Shown here piece after piece: positions 54,901-64,000 of a stretch of 64,000 nt of DNA. The stretch's first letter is position 1. The number at the start of each line of letters is the position of its first letter. The stretch comes from Tautonia plasticadhaerens (GTDB lineage: Bacteria > Planctomycetota > Planctomycetia > Isosphaerales > Isosphaeraceae): the NCBI RefSeq assembly GCF_007752535.1, contig NZ_CP036427.1, forward strand, positions 214,178-278,177. Direction: 5' to 3'. The notes beneath the pieces were generated by a model. That model saw only the letters and a program-made list of their open reading frames with translations. It ran no database searches and was not told the DNA's origin. A program made the translations under genes and the position numbers.

Positions 54901-55172
54901 GGATCGGGGCCGAGGTCCAGCGGCCGCTGGCGACGGTGGTCGTCTTCGGCATCATCAGCGACACGCTGCTGACGATGCTGGCCCTGCCGGTGTTGTACCT
55001 GCTCTTCGGCAAGGGCCCCGTGCCCGACGGCTCGGGCCAGGGGAGCGACGACGACCCCAGGGGAGAGCAGCCGCAGCCCGAACCCGAACCCGAGGGCGGC
55101 CCCGAGCGTCGCATCCGGGCGACCCTCGAGCCGGGACCGTTGGCCGATCCACCGATGATTCCGCCTCGCTGA
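51964..55172 (+). pseudogene. RND heavy-metal efflux permease (CzcA/CusA-like), multiply frameshifted
   Basis: Starts MLGALIESSLKNRFVILLMA, LDAFPDTTPVQVQINTTSPE. Frame changes occur near 52935, 53720, 53895, 54170 and 54340. Pieces in order: ELVDQVLHTVRDNLTHGAVL and SLGAIDFGLVVDSSVVMVEN (helix 4 with the metal-relay acidic residues), FPDEIEDIWSRTGTAEVATD, MRAIYTQPIEMRINEMIAGI (periplasmic metal-site region), INREWGLRRIIVQANIRGRD, and IGFVALAGVSMLDGLVLVSY to the end. All expected domains of a trimeric proton-driven metal pump are present, so the gene was recently intact, or the breaks are sequence errors. 25 bp after the adaptor gene; same operon. Confidence 0.88.
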
Positions 55173-55369
55173 CGCCGCCCCACTCATCGGGCCTGGCCGC
55201 GATGGGGGGGCGTCGTCAATCCGAAGGGGTCCCATCATGCGAGGGGATCGCCCCTGAACACTTGCCCCCGGCGGTCCTCCCCCGGCCCGGCGTCGCCGGT
55301 CGGTGATCCCGGTGCACGAGCATGGGAGTTGGCACCCTCCGGGGCCTGTCCCGCCTCCCAATCGGATGT

Positions 55370-56766
55370 TCAAGAAATCTCATGGCGGGAGAGTTTCTGG
55401 CGGAGCGTCGACCGATGGATCCCGAGCAATCGGGCGGCCCGGGCGCGATTGCCGTTGCAGGCCGCAGGGCGGCGAGGAGGAGGGGCGGCTCGGCCCGGTC
55501 GAGGAACCGATCGTAGAGGTCGGGGTCGCTGGGTCCGTCCCGGAGTCGGGCCGCCTCCCGGCTCGCCCAGGCGGCGAGCGGCGGGCCGAAGTCGTCCGGG
55601 GAGACGGTCGACGACGGGGCCGGGCCGGACGGGGGCGGGGCAGGTGGTCGGAGCGGATCGCCTGACCCCGGGCGACGATGGCGGCGCGCTCGACCGCGTT
55701 GCGAAGCTCCCGGACGTTGCCGGGCCAGGGGCGGGCTCGGAGGGCCTCAGCGCATCAGGATCGAGGCGAAGCCCGGCGGCATCGGGGACCCGGGAGCGCC
55801 GGAGGAAGTGCTCGGCCAGGGCGGGGACGTCCTCGGCCCGGTCTCGGAGCGGTGGCAGGTGGATCGGGAAGACGCTCAGTCGGAAGAACAGGTCGTGCCG
55901 GAACTGGCCGGAGGACATCAGATCCCCGAGCGGCCGGTTCGTCGCCGCGACGATCCGGAGGTCGGCCGGGGGCGGGCATCGCCGACGGGGGTGACCTCGT
56001 GGTGCTCCAGGGTGCGCAGCAACTTCACCTGGAGCGCCGGGGGACGTCGCCGATCTCGTCGAGCAGGACCGTGCCGCGGAGGCGAGTTCGAGCAGGCCCT
56101 TTCGGTCGTGGTCGGCGCCGGTGAACGACCCCTTGAGGTGGCCGAACAGCTCCCGCTCGACCAGGCTCGGGCTCAACGCCGCGAGGCAGATGGGGAGGAA
56201 CGGCCCGGGACGCCGGGGGCTGTGCCGGTGGATGGCCCGGGCGACCAGTTCCTTGCCGGTGCCGCTCTCCCCGGTGATCAGCACCGGCACGTCGGTCGGC
56301 GCGACGAGGGCAATCTGCTTGAAGAGGTCCTGCATCGCCGGCGAGTTGCCGATGAGGGCGTCGTCGCCGGCGTCGAGCGGCGGGGCCGGGCCCCGGGACC
56401 CGGGAGGCCGGACCTCCAGGGCCCGGGAGAGGACGGCGGCGGCCTGGTCGAGGTCGAATGGCTTGACCAGGTAGTCGAAGGCCCCCCCCTCCATCGCCCG
56501 GACGGCGGTGTCGAGGCTGCCGAAGGCGGTGATGACCACGATCGGCGCCGGGCCGACCCGGGCCCGGAACGCGCCCAGGGCGGAGAGCCCGTCCGTCCCC
56601 GGCAGGCGGACGTCGAGCACGACGGCGTCGACCGGACCGGCCTCGGCCAGCCGGAGGCCCTCCTCGGCCGAGGAGGCGACGGCGACCTCGTGCCGTCGTC
56701 GCCGAGGAACTCGCGGAAGGCGAAGCAGATGCTCGCCTCGTCGTCGACGACCAGGATCCGGCTCAT
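55370..56766 (-). pseudogene. NtrC-type sigma-54 response regulator, frameshifted
   Basis: Begins at ATG 56766 (MSRILVVDDEASICFAFREF). It shifts near 56690 into VVLDVRLPGTDGLSALGAF and VVITAFG, KPFDL (receiver). The AAA+ domain has LITGESGTGKELVARAIHRH (Walker A) and LKGSFTGA (the GAFTGA contact, here GSFTGA), then a broken stretch replacing the usual FLDEIG region, RIVAATNRPLGDL, and a Fis-type HTH end ([20 protein letters not shown]). At least three compensating frame changes. ATG overlaps the kinase stop (ATGA), so they form an operon. It would activate sigma-54 promoters, perhaps those of the efflux genes. Confidence 0.85.
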
Positions 56767-58147
56767 GCGGCCTCCGGGGGGGGCTCGGGAGCGGGAGCGG
56801 GGGAGCGGGGGAGCGTCAGGCGGAACCGGGTCTCGCCCCCGAGGCGATCCCAGCGGAGCGAGCCGCCGTTGCGTTCGGCCACGTGCCGGGCAAGGGCGAG
56901 GCCGAGCCCCACCCCTCGGGCTTGCCGGTGGAGAAGGGCTCGAACAGGGAGTCGGCCAGCTCGGGGGGGGGCCCGGCCGGTGTCGGCCACCTCGATCGCG
57001 GCCGTCTCCGGGCCGTCGACCAGCTCCATCCTCACGGAACCGCCCGCCCCCGCGGCCTCGATCGCGTTCAACGCCAGGTTCAACGAGGCGGCGCGGAGCC
57101 CGGACTCCTCGGCCGTCACCCCGACCGGCCCGGGGCCGCCACGGACGTCGATCGCCACCCTCGCGTGCTCGCCCGCCGGCCCGACGAGCAGGGCGACCTC
57201 CCGGAGGATCCGGGAGAGGTCGCACGACGAGGCGGGCCGCCCCTCAGCCCGGCCGAGCGAGAGGAGCCCTTGACCTGCTCCTCGGTCATGGCGAGCTGCC
57301 GGAGCGCGATCTCCAGGGTCCGGTCCCCGGGGGGGAGGGGCCCTCCTGACGTGCAATTGAATGCTCATTCTCGCCCCGGTGATCGAGTTCCTCAGCTGGT
57401 GTGCCAGCCCCGCGGCGAGCTGGGACAGGAGCCGGGTCGCTCCGACTGCCGGATCGTCCGGCTCATGTCGGCGAGCTGCGCGCACATCGCGTTGACCGAC
57501 CGGACGAGGTCGGCGACCTCGTCGCGGTCGGGGCCCGCGTCGAGGGCCTCGAACTCGCCCGAGGCGATGGGGCAACCTGACGCTCGATCCCCCGGATCCG
57601 CCGGCTGATCCGACCGGCCACCCAGCCCGAGACCGCCACCATCATCGCCAGGGCCGCCGCGCCGAGGACCAGGGAGGCATCGCGGCCTCCCGCCTCGCCT
57701 GCCTCCAGTTCGTCTCGGGATAGAGCACCAGGATCGCCTCCGAACCCGGCCGGGAAGGCCGGGGCAGCGGCATCGCGACGTAGCGGACCCCGCCGAGGAG
57801 CACCGTCGGCGAGGAGGCGATCGAGTCGGGCCGCCGCCCCCGGGACGGCCCGGAGCGCCGGACTTACGCCGTCGACGCCCCCAGGCAGGCTCGTGGCCGA
57901 GGGGATCCGTCGGGCGAGAAGGCGACGAACTCGGCTCCAGAGAGGCCCCGCATCCGCGAGAGGACCCCCGCCGTCATCGGGAAGTTCGACCGGCCGAGGA
58001 CCCGACCACGCCGTCGAGCCGGTCGATGATCTGGCGCCCGGTCCTCCTGGCGGCGAGGCTGGCGGTGGTCAGCGCGATGGCGCCGACGGCCGCAACCTGG
58101 ATCAGGATCAGGGGGATCAGGATCTGATTTCGGATCGACCGCAACAC
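56763..58147 (-). pseudogene. membrane sensor histidine kinase, frameshifted
   Basis: From GTG 58147: LRSIRNQILIPLILIQVAAV, ALTTASLAARRTGRQIIDRL (first helix and sensor start), a second membrane segment near 57650, HAMP (GWVAGRISRRIRGIERQV), HisKA with phospho-acceptor in LAAGLAHQLRNSITGARMSI, N-box NLALNAIEAAG, and G-boxes (EVADTGRA, GVGLGLALARHVAERNGGSL). Several frame breaks lie between the sensor, HAMP and catalytic parts. The product would sense an extracytoplasmic signal and phosphorylate the overlapping NtrC-type regulator. Confidence 0.82.
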
Positions 58148-58591
58148 GCAATCGTCCTCGAACCTGGCGGGGTAGGCCGGTGGATGATCCGCCCGAGGCC
58201 GAGAGGATCTCGCCCTCCGGATCGTGACGGGCCGGGAGGGGAGGGACTCAAGGCGTCCCCGAGCCCCATTCTACGCCCGACGCCGATCACGGGCACGGCC
58301 GTTGCCATGGTCCTGGCGCCCCTACCCCGCCTCGCTCCCCTTCGTGGAGTCCCGGCTCGACGACCCGCCGCCCCGGATTCATTCTGATCGAGCTGCTGGT
58401 GGTCATCGCCACCATCGGCATTTCGATCGCCCTTCCGCCGCCCGTCGCCCAGGAGACCGGCCCCGCCTCCCGGCCGGGTCGTCCCGGCCGGGGGCGGGGG
58501 GGGTCGGCGATGGTGCCCCCTGGGACCTCCAACGCCCTGGGGATATCCTGCCCGGGACGCCACGCCTCCCGAGCCTCGACGGAGCCCCTCC
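58148..58591. other. intergenic region with a prepilin-motif remnant
   Basis: The plus strand at about 58360-58470 encodes a DUF1559-like prepilin motif; see the pseudogene entry. Otherwise it is promoter space for the kinase and the metallophosphoesterase. Confidence 0.45.
58360..58470 (+). pseudogene. remnant of a DUF1559-type prepilin N-terminus
   Basis: TRRPGFILIELLVVIATIGI then SIALPPPVAQE resembles the class III prepilin signal (RRGFTLIELLVVIAIIGVL) of DUF1559 proteins, of which planctomycetes have dozens. Conserved Thr is replaced by Ile and the AVQxAREAAR continuation is absent. Confidence 0.55.
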
Positions 58592-60064
58592 ATGATCGCC
58601 CGACGCCCGTTCGCGTCCCTCGCGGTGCTGCTGATCGCCCTGCCGGGCCCCTCCCCGATGACCCGCCCCGCCCGGGACGACCCGGGACGGTTCCTGCTCC
58701 TCTCCGACATCCACTTCGACCCGTTCTTCGACGGGACCCTGTTCCATCGCCTGGCGGCCGAGCCGATCGAGCGATGGGCGCAAATTCTGGCCGGATCCCG
58801 GCCCGCCGGGTTCAACCCGAGGGGCACCGACAGCAACTTCGCCCTGCTCTCCGCCGCCCTCGACGACGCCCGACGTCGGTGCCCCGACCCCGACTTCGTC
58901 CTCTATCCCGGCGACTTCCTCGCCCACCGCTGGCAGCACCGGTACGACGCCCTCGCCCCCCGGTCGCACCTCGACGACCCGGCCTCCTATCGTATCTTCA
59001 CCGGGAAGGTGGTCCGCTTCCTCGCCGCCGAGTTCCGCTCCCGATACCCGGCCACGCCGGTCCTGCCCACCCTGGGCAACGACGACTCGTATTGCGGCGA
59101 CTACCGGATCGAGCCCGAGGGCCCCTTCCTGTCGATGTTCGCCGACGCCTGGGGGCCGCTCCTCGGGCCGGAGGGGGGGCGGGGGAGCTTCCCCGAGACG
59201 TTCCCGACCGGCGGGTACTACGAGATGCCGCTGCCCGAGGCGGCCGGGCATCGCCTGGTGGTGCTCAACAGCGTCCCCTTCTCGGTGAATTACGACAACG
59301 CGTGCGGGGATCGGACGCAGACCCCCGCCCTGGATCAGCTCGACTGGCTTGCCGGGGCACTCGGCCGCGCCGAGGAGGCCGGGGAGGACGTCTGGCTGCT
59401 GATGCACGTCCCGCCGGGGATCAACGCCTTCAACTCGGTCGATCCCGTCCGCCGGGGAGGCCCGCCGGTGTCGTTCTGGCAGTCGGAGCTGACGGGCCGG
59501 TTCCTGGGGCTCGTCCGGAAGCACCGGGGGACGCTCCGCGTCGCCTTCGCCGGGCACACGCACATGGACGACTTCAGGGTCCTCCCCGCGGGCGACGAGC
59601 CCGCCCTGCTCTGCAAGATCGCCCCCGCGATCAGCCCGATCTTCCGCAACAACCCGGGGTATCAGGTTTATTCATACGATCGAGTCTCCGGCACGCTGCG
59701 GGACTACCGCACCGCATACCTCACCGACCTGGACGAGGGCGGTCCCGGCCCCGGCCGCTGGGCCCCGGAATACCGGTTCGGGGACGCCTACGGGCTCCCC
59801 GGGCCGGATGCGGCCTCGGTCGCCGAGCTGGCGACCCGGATGGGCTCGGACGCGTCGGTCCGGGAGGCGTACTCGACCTATTACGGCGTCTCGTCGCCCC
59901 CGGAGTTCACCGGAGACCAGTTCGACATCTACCGATGTGCGATCTCGAACATCACGCCGGGCGACTTCCTCCGCTGCCTCACCGGCTCCGAGACGCCGGG
60001 ACGCCCCCCCGCCCTGCCCGACCGGTCTCGGTCGCCCCGACCGGCCGGATCGCCCGCGCCCTGA
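58592..60064 (+). CDS. secreted metallophosphoesterase (sphingomyelinase-like)
   Basis: 490 residues. A signal-like N-terminus (ARRPFASLAVLLIALPG) precedes a calcineurin-like fold: LLLSDIHFDPFF (D39, H41), YPGDFLAHR, TLGNDDSYCGDY (GND with the metal Asn), MHVPPGIN and AFAGHTHMDDF. The order and spacing resemble acid sphingomyelinase-type phosphodiesterases, including a C-terminal helical domain. Likely hydrolyses an extracellular phosphodiester with two metals; substrate unknown. The low-complexity Arg/Pro tail may be spurious. 103 bp before the sulfatase gene, same strand. Confidence 0.88.
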   Translation: MIARRPFASLAVLLIALPGPSPMTRPARDDPGRFLLLSDIHFDPFFDGTLFHRLAAEPIERWAQILAGSRPAGFNPRGTDSNFALLSAALDDARRRCPDPDFVLYPGDFLAHRWQHRYDALAPRSHLDDPASYRIFTGKVVRFLAAEFRSRYPATPVLPTLGNDDSYCGDYRIEPEGPFLSMFADAWGPLLGPEGGRGSFPETFPTGGYYEMPLPEAAGHRLVVLNSVPFSVNYDNACGDRTQTPALDQLDWLAGALGRAEEAGEDVWLLMHVPPGINAFNSVDPVRRGGPPVSFWQSELTGRFLGLVRKHRGTLRVAFAGHTHMDDFRVLPAGDEPALLCKIAPAISPIFRNNPGYQVYSYDRVSGTLRDYRTAYLTDLDEGGPGPGRWAPEYRFGDAYGLPGPDAASVAELATRMGSDASVREAYSTYYGVSSPPEFTGDQFDIYRCAISNITPGDFLRCLTGSETPGRPPALPDRSRSPRPAGSPAP

Positions 60065-60167
60065 GGGGACGCCGGCGGCTTGATCCCCGGGAGGCCGTCC
60101 GGGAGGATGGTCGCCCCGGGGGGCCGGGATCGGGCCCCCTCCCATCCGATCGAGTCGAGGAGACGCC

Positions 60168-61652
60168 ATGAGACGACGACCATCGGCGGCCGGATCGCTC
60201 GCCCTGTCGCTGGCGATCGCCTGGGGCTCGGCCGCCCCCGCCTCCCAGGGCCGCCCGCCGAACGTGGTGCTGATCGTGGCCGACGACCTCGGCTACGCCG
60301 AACTCGGGTGCTTCGGGCAGAAGCTCATCCGGACGCCGGTCCTAAACCGGCTCGCCTCGGAGGGGATGCGGCTAACCTCCTTCTACAGCGGCAGCCCCGT
60401 CTGCGCGCCGTCACGATGCACCCTGATGACCGGCAAGCATACCGGCCATTCGTACATCCGCAACAACGGCAACCCACCAGGCCGGGTACGCGACGACGAA
60501 CGCGGCCTCTTCCCCGGGCAGAACCCGATCCCGGATGATGAAGTGACGCTCGCCGAACTGTTCAAGCGACTCGGGTACGCCACCGGGGCGATCGGCAAGT
60601 GGGGGCTCGGGTTCGAGGGGTCGACCGGCGACCCGAACCGCCAGGGGTTCGACCGCTTCTTCGGCTACCTCTGCCAGGCCCACGCCCACAACCACTACCC
60701 CCGATACCTCTGGAGGGACGGCCGGCAAGTGCCCCTGCCCGGCAACGACCGGGGGCAGACCGGGGCCATCCACGCCCAGGAGGAGTTCTCCGAGGAGGCA
60801 CTCCGGTTCGTCAGGGAGCACCGGGACGGCCCCTTCTTCCTGTACCTGCCGTTCACGATCCCTCACGTCTCGATCCAGGCGCCGGAGCAGTGGATCGCCC
60901 GGTATCGCGGGACCCTCGGCGATGACCCGGGATGGATCAATGAGAACCCACTCGGTTACACGTCGCACCCGACGCCGCACGCCGGGTACGCGGCGATGGT
61001 CAGCTACCTCGACCACGAGATCGGCCGGCTCCTCGGCGAGATCGACGCGCTCGGCCTGGGGGGCGACACGATCGTCTTCTTCTCCTCGGACAACGGCCCG
61101 ACGCACGGCCGGGTCGGCGGCGCCGACAGCCGATACTTCGACTCCGCCGGGCCATTCCGGGGGCTCAAGGGGGACGTGTACGAGGGGGGCCTCCGCGTCC
61201 CGACCATCGCCCGGTGGCCGGGCCGCATCCCGGGAGGCACCGCCAGCGACGCGGTCGGCTACTTCCCCGACGTGATGCCGACGCTGCTGGACCTGGCCGG
61301 TGCTCCGGACCTCGTCCCCGAGGACATCGACGGCCTGAGCCTCGCCCCCACGTTGCTCGGCCGTCCCGAGGAGCAGGAGCGGCACGAGTACCTCTACTGG
61401 GAATTCCCCGGCTATGGCGGCCAGCAGGCCGTCCGCCTCGGCGACTGGAAGGGAGTCCGGACCGACCTGATCCGCCGGGGGGACGCGGGCACCGAGCTGT
61501 ACAACCTCGCCTCCGACCCCACCGAGTTGCACGACGTCTCCGGGGAGCACCCCGAGATCCTCGGCCGGATCGAGCGGATCATGGCCGAGGCCCGGGAGCC
61601 GTCTCCCCTCTTCCCGATCCCGGTCCTCGACGCCCCGGACGATCGCCAGTGA
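60168..61652 (+). CDS. secreted arylsulfatase-type sulfatase
   Basis: 494 residues. A signal peptide (SLALSLAIAWGSAAPAS) leads to the alkaline-phosphatase/sulfatase fold: VVLIVADDLGYAELGCFGQ (metal Asp pair), CAPSRCTLMTGKH with Cys78 in the C-x-P-S-R motif converted to formylglycine by FGE, GKWGLG, PFFLYLPFTIPHVS and FFSSDNGPT (DN metal ligands). Planctomycetes use many such enzymes on marine or plant sulfated polysaccharides. The maturation enzyme is not in this window. GGAG lies seven bases before the ATG. Confidence 0.95.
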   Translation: MRRRPSAAGSLALSLAIAWGSAAPASQGRPPNVVLIVADDLGYAELGCFGQKLIRTPVLNRLASEGMRLTSFYSGSPVCAPSRCTLMTGKHTGHSYIRNNGNPPGRVRDDERGLFPGQNPIPDDEVTLAELFKRLGYATGAIGKWGLGFEGSTGDPNRQGFDRFFGYLCQAHAHNHYPRYLWRDGRQVPLPGNDRGQTGAIHAQEEFSEEALRFVREHRDGPFFLYLPFTIPHVSIQAPEQWIARYRGTLGDDPGWINENPLGYTSHPTPHAGYAAMVSYLDHEIGRLLGEIDALGLGGDTIVFFSSDNGPTHGRVGGADSRYFDSAGPFRGLKGDVYEGGLRVPTIARWPGRIPGGTASDAVGYFPDVMPTLLDLAGAPDLVPEDIDGLSLAPTLLGRPEEQERHEYLYWEFPGYGGQQAVRLGDWKGVRTDLIRRGDAGTELYNLASDPTELHDVSGEHPEILGRIERIMAEAREPSPLFPIPVLDAPDDRQ

Positions 61653-61925
61653 CAGGGGCAGTGCTCGCCGATCGGCATCGACCTCCCCGGTGAACTCGAG
61701 CACGACACCCGGCCCTCCCCGAGCGAGCCGCCCCCCACGACGCCGAGGCGGCCCGAAGGGGCGGGGTGCGAGACCCGCCCTCTCCGCTTTGCCCGGGGGC
61801 CGACTCTCCGTAGGATGGTGCGGGTCCGGGCCCCGGATCCCATCCTCCGACCGCGACCGGCCCGAAGGAGGACGGCCGAACCCGACCCGGCCGGTCCCCT
61901 GCCTCCAACGACGAAGGACGACCCG

Positions 61926-62840
61926 ATGTACGCCGGACCGATCACCCTGCTCGTCTCGATGGCGATGGCGATGGCGATGGCGTCGACGCCGGCTCCGGTC
62001 GGCGACGAGCCCGACGTCGCGTCCCCCCTGACCCTCCCCGGCGCGTTCACCCCGGGCATCGAGGGCCCCTGCTGCGGCCCGGACGGCTCCATCTTCGCCG
62101 TCAACTATGCCGAGCAGGGGACGATCGGCCGGGTCTCGCCCGACGGCACGGGGGAAGTCTTCGTCCGGCTGCCCGGCGAAGGCGTCGGCAATGGCATCGT
62201 CCTCGACTCGCTCGGGCGGCTGCTCGTGGCCGATTACGTCTCGCACAAGGTCCTCCGGGTCGACCCCGACACGAGGGCCGTCGAGATCCTCGCCCACGAG
62301 CCCCGGATGAACCAGCCGAACGACCTGGCCATCGCCCCCGACGACACCCTCTACGCCAGCGACCCGAAGTGGGCCGACGGGACCGGCCAGGTCTGGAAGG
62401 TCTCCCCCTCGGGCGTCGTCGAGCTGGTCGCCCCCGCCATGGGCACGACCAACGGCATCGAGGTCAGCCCCGGGGGGGACTGGCTCTACGTCAACGAATC
62501 GGTCCAGCGAAACATCTGGAAGTTCCCGATCAACCCCGATGGCTCCCTCGGCGAGAAGCGAAGGCTCGCGACCTTCCCCGACTTCGGCTTCGACGGGATG
62601 CGTTGCGACGTCGACGGCAACCTCTACGTCACCCGGCACGGAAAGGGGACCGTCGTCGTCCTCTCCCCCGAGGGCGAGGTCCTCCGTGAGGTCGACGTCC
62701 TGGGGAAATTCCCGACGAACCTCTGCTTCGGCGGCCCCGACGGGAAGACCGTCTACGTCACCGAGGTCGAGCACGCCCGGCTCGTCTCCTTCCGGGCCGA
62801 GACCCCGGGGCTCTCCTGGGGCCGCCTCCAGGGGGATTGA
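61926..62840 (+). CDS. SMP-30/gluconolactonase-like secreted protein
   Basis: 304 residues from ATG 61926. The signal peptide contains four repeats of ATGGCG (MAMAMAMA) followed by STPAP. A six-bladed beta-propeller follows: GIEGPCCGPDGSIFAVNYAE, NGIVLDSLGRLLVADYVSHK, NQPNDLAIAPDDTLYASDP (Asn-Asp metal ligands), TNGIEVSPGGDWLYVNES, and DGMRCDVDGNLYVTRHG. SMP-30 relatives are Ca2+/Zn2+-dependent lactonases of sugar acids; the set Glu-Asn-Asn-Asp is visible. It probably works with the neighbouring sugar-degrading enzymes. Confidence 0.9.
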   Translation: MYAGPITLLVSMAMAMAMASTPAPVGDEPDVASPLTLPGAFTPGIEGPCCGPDGSIFAVNYAEQGTIGRVSPDGTGEVFVRLPGEGVGNGIVLDSLGRLLVADYVSHKVLRVDPDTRAVEILAHEPRMNQPNDLAIAPDDTLYASDPKWADGTGQVWKVSPSGVVELVAPAMGTTNGIEVSPGGDWLYVNESVQRNIWKFPINPDGSLGEKRRLATFPDFGFDGMRCDVDGNLYVTRHGKGTVVVLSPEGEVLREVDVLGKFPTNLCFGGPDGKTVYVTEVEHARLVSFRAETPGLSWGRLQGD

Positions 62841-62895
62841 GCCGACCATACCGATCGGCGCGTGCACTCCCATCCCGAACGAGGAGGATCAACGC

Positions 62896-63336
62896 ATGAG
62901 TCCGCAGCAGAAGGCCGAGGCACTCGGGATCACGTTCACCAAGCAGGACCAGGGCTACCTGGCGATGGTCGTCCGGACCGGGAACCTGCTGATTACCTCC
63001 GGGCACGTCAGCGACCTGAAGGGGAAACTCGGCGAAGGCCTGACGGTCGACCAGGGGAAGGCGGCCGCCCGGGAGTGCGCCGAGAAGATCCTCAACTCCG
63101 TCTGGAATTTCCGGGGCACCCTCGACGGCCTCCGGGTGCTCAAGCTCCTGGGATGCGTGAGTTCGTCCCCGGACTTCACCGAACAGCACCTCGTCGTGAA
63201 CGGGTGCAGCGACCTCCTGCACGAGATCTTCGGCAAGGACGGCGACGGCTACCACGCCCGAAGCGCCCTGGGATTCGCGCAGCTGCCGACCGGGGTGGCC
63301 GTCGAGGTCGAGGCGATCTTCGAGATCAAGGGGTGA
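62896..63336 (+). CDS. RidA/YjgF-family protein
   Basis: 146 residues from ATG 62896 (GAGGAGGATC upstream): AMVVRTGNLLITSGHVSDLK, TVDQGKAAARECAEKILNSV, LKLLGCVSSSPDFTEQHLVV, and HARSALGFAQLPTGVAVEVE. It matches the longer RidA subfamily (about 150 residues) whose substrate-binding Arg lies in HARSALG, deaminating reactive imines/enamines or serving related roles. 55 bp after the SMP-30 gene, same strand. Confidence 0.92.
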   Translation: MSPQQKAEALGITFTKQDQGYLAMVVRTGNLLITSGHVSDLKGKLGEGLTVDQGKAAARECAEKILNSVWNFRGTLDGLRVLKLLGCVSSSPDFTEQHLVVNGCSDLLHEIFGKDGDGYHARSALGFAQLPTGVAVEVEAIFEIKG

Positions 63337-64000
63337 GGACCCCCGGCCCGGGCGACGACGCCCGGGCCGGGGCCTCGGGGACGGACCAGCCCGGCTCGGC
63401 GTCGATCGCGTCGAGCAGGGGCCGGGCATCGCTCGGTCCCTCCCGTCCCGGACTCCCTCGATCGGGGGAGGGGCCGAGCACGGCCGGGCCGAGGCGGGCG
63501 TCGGCCGGGAGGGGACGTCGGTCCTCGGCACCGCCATCCCGAGGCCCCGCCGGAGGGAGCCGTCGGCCCCGACCCGCAGGCCGGGTGCCGCCGTCGATGA
63601 CCCCGGCCGCCGTCGCCGGACGATCCGCCGAATCGGTGTCGAGGTGACGAGGCCGGAGGGGAGGACCGGACGCCCCGGGATCCGACCCTGGGGGGACGCA
63701 TATCCGACCCTGGGGGGACGAATTGAATCCGACCCTGGGGGGACGCGCATCCGACCAACCGGGGACGACGATCCGACACCCGGGGGACGCGCATCCGACC
63801 AACCGGGGACGACGATCCGACACCCGGGGGACGCGCATCCGACACCCGGGGGACGAAAAATTCCGTAAGTCCTTTGAAACGAATGGGATCGTGTGGCATA
63901 ACCTCTTAACCTCCGGAGAACCTCTCGGATCCAACCAACAACTCCGGGAGTCGGGGAGGTCGGTCGTTGTTGCTCATCGGACGGATCGGATGAGGGGACC
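63337..64000. other. gene-free right end with tandem repeat
   Basis: Contains the 22-nt tandem repeat at 63680-63855. The rest has low-complexity GC-rich sequence to 63679 and a more balanced, possibly promoter-like stretch after 63856. No gene. Confidence 0.5.
63680..63855 (+). repeat. 22-nt tandem repeat, eight units
   Basis: Eight units beginning ATCCGACC or ATCCGACA and ending GGGGACG, separated by 3-6 variable bases. Units 1-3 have CCCTGGG, units 4 and 6 CCAACCGG, units 5, 7 and 8 CACCCGGG in the centre, with alternation of types in units 4-7 suggesting a 44-nt higher-order duplication. Confidence 0.85.

Noticed and set aside
50310..55373. Long minus frames opposite the efflux adaptor and permease
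   Set aside because: Shadows of the plus-strand genes. Composition is Gly/Arg/Asp-rich and no homology was recognised.
60411..62873. 820-codon open frame on the minus strand
   Set aside because: It is antisense to the sulfatase and SMP-30 genes, which carry clear catalytic motifs. Long antisense frames are expected in high-GC DNA, and the translation is low-complexity.
63680..63855. Tandem repeat as a CRISPR array
   Set aside because: The intervals between repeated blocks are only 3-6 bases, far too short for spacers, and no cas gene is in the window.

Overview
The window is high-GC DNA that reads like a planctomycete, most likely of the Isosphaeraceae/Gemmata type. The lineage is inferred from protein flavour only: a Pkn-type Ser/Thr kinase, a formylglycine sulfatase, a Tat-exported enolase-superfamily protein, a remnant of the DUF1559-type prepilin motif, DUF3309/DUF3386/DUF2784 proteins, and large serine recombinases typical of this phylum. 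There is no rRNA and no CRISPR array. One tRNA-Val(CAC) lies at 38671-38744.

Region 1 (1-18.4 kb) is a defence-flavoured accessory block. It holds the 5' part of a Pycsar-type class III nucleotidyl cyclase running off the left edge, an XRE-ImmA/IrrE protease overlapping a PIN-like ORF, a SWIM zinc-finger gene, a pentapeptide-repeat/TIR gene, and two divergent HNH nucleases with PUA/EVE-like N-termini. Two almost identical, inverted IS5-family copies (3557-4463 and 14278-15184) bracket 9.8 kb. Their flanking trinucleotides are mismatched at each copy but become perfect TAA target duplications if the interval is flipped. Flipping it also restores the start codon of the TIR gene and rejoins the HNH gene to a decayed tail. 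The interval (Tat enolase, frameshifted kinase, Nudix, two receiver proteins, DUF3386) was therefore inverted by recombination between the IS copies. An IS701-family element later inserted at the outer edge of IS5 copy 2.

Region 2 (18.4-38.5 kb) carries mainly small hypothetical, membrane and secreted proteins. They are interspersed with a dispersed structured repeat: a variable but self-complementary hairpin followed by the invariant core GCGGAGCAGGGG. About 20 copies occur between 5.0 and 38.4 kb and none was seen in 39-64 kb. A replication module of integrative-element type (primase-polymerase split by an IS630, small hypotheticals, MerR/AlpA-like HTH) lies at 27.1-31.9 kb. An AT-rich TPR membrane gene with an in-frame TAG follows at 32.6-33.9 kb, then two back-to-back IS630 elements. 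The tRNA-Val and its terminator close the block.

Region 3 (38.8-45.8 kb) is an IS graveyard: an IS3 remnant, a fused inverted pair of IS256 copies, an IS630 with a nonsense codon, a truncated large serine recombinase, and an IS701 remnant.

Region 4 (45.9-64 kb) looks more chromosomal. It has an NhaP2/CvrA-type K+/H+ antiporter, and a CzcBA-like metal efflux cluster whose adaptor has Cys/His modules and whose permease is multiply frameshifted, with a convergent frameshifted NtrC-type two-component pair. A secreted-enzyme run follows (metallophosphoesterase, sulfatase, SMP-30-like lactonase, RidA), and the window ends in a 22-nt tandem repeat.
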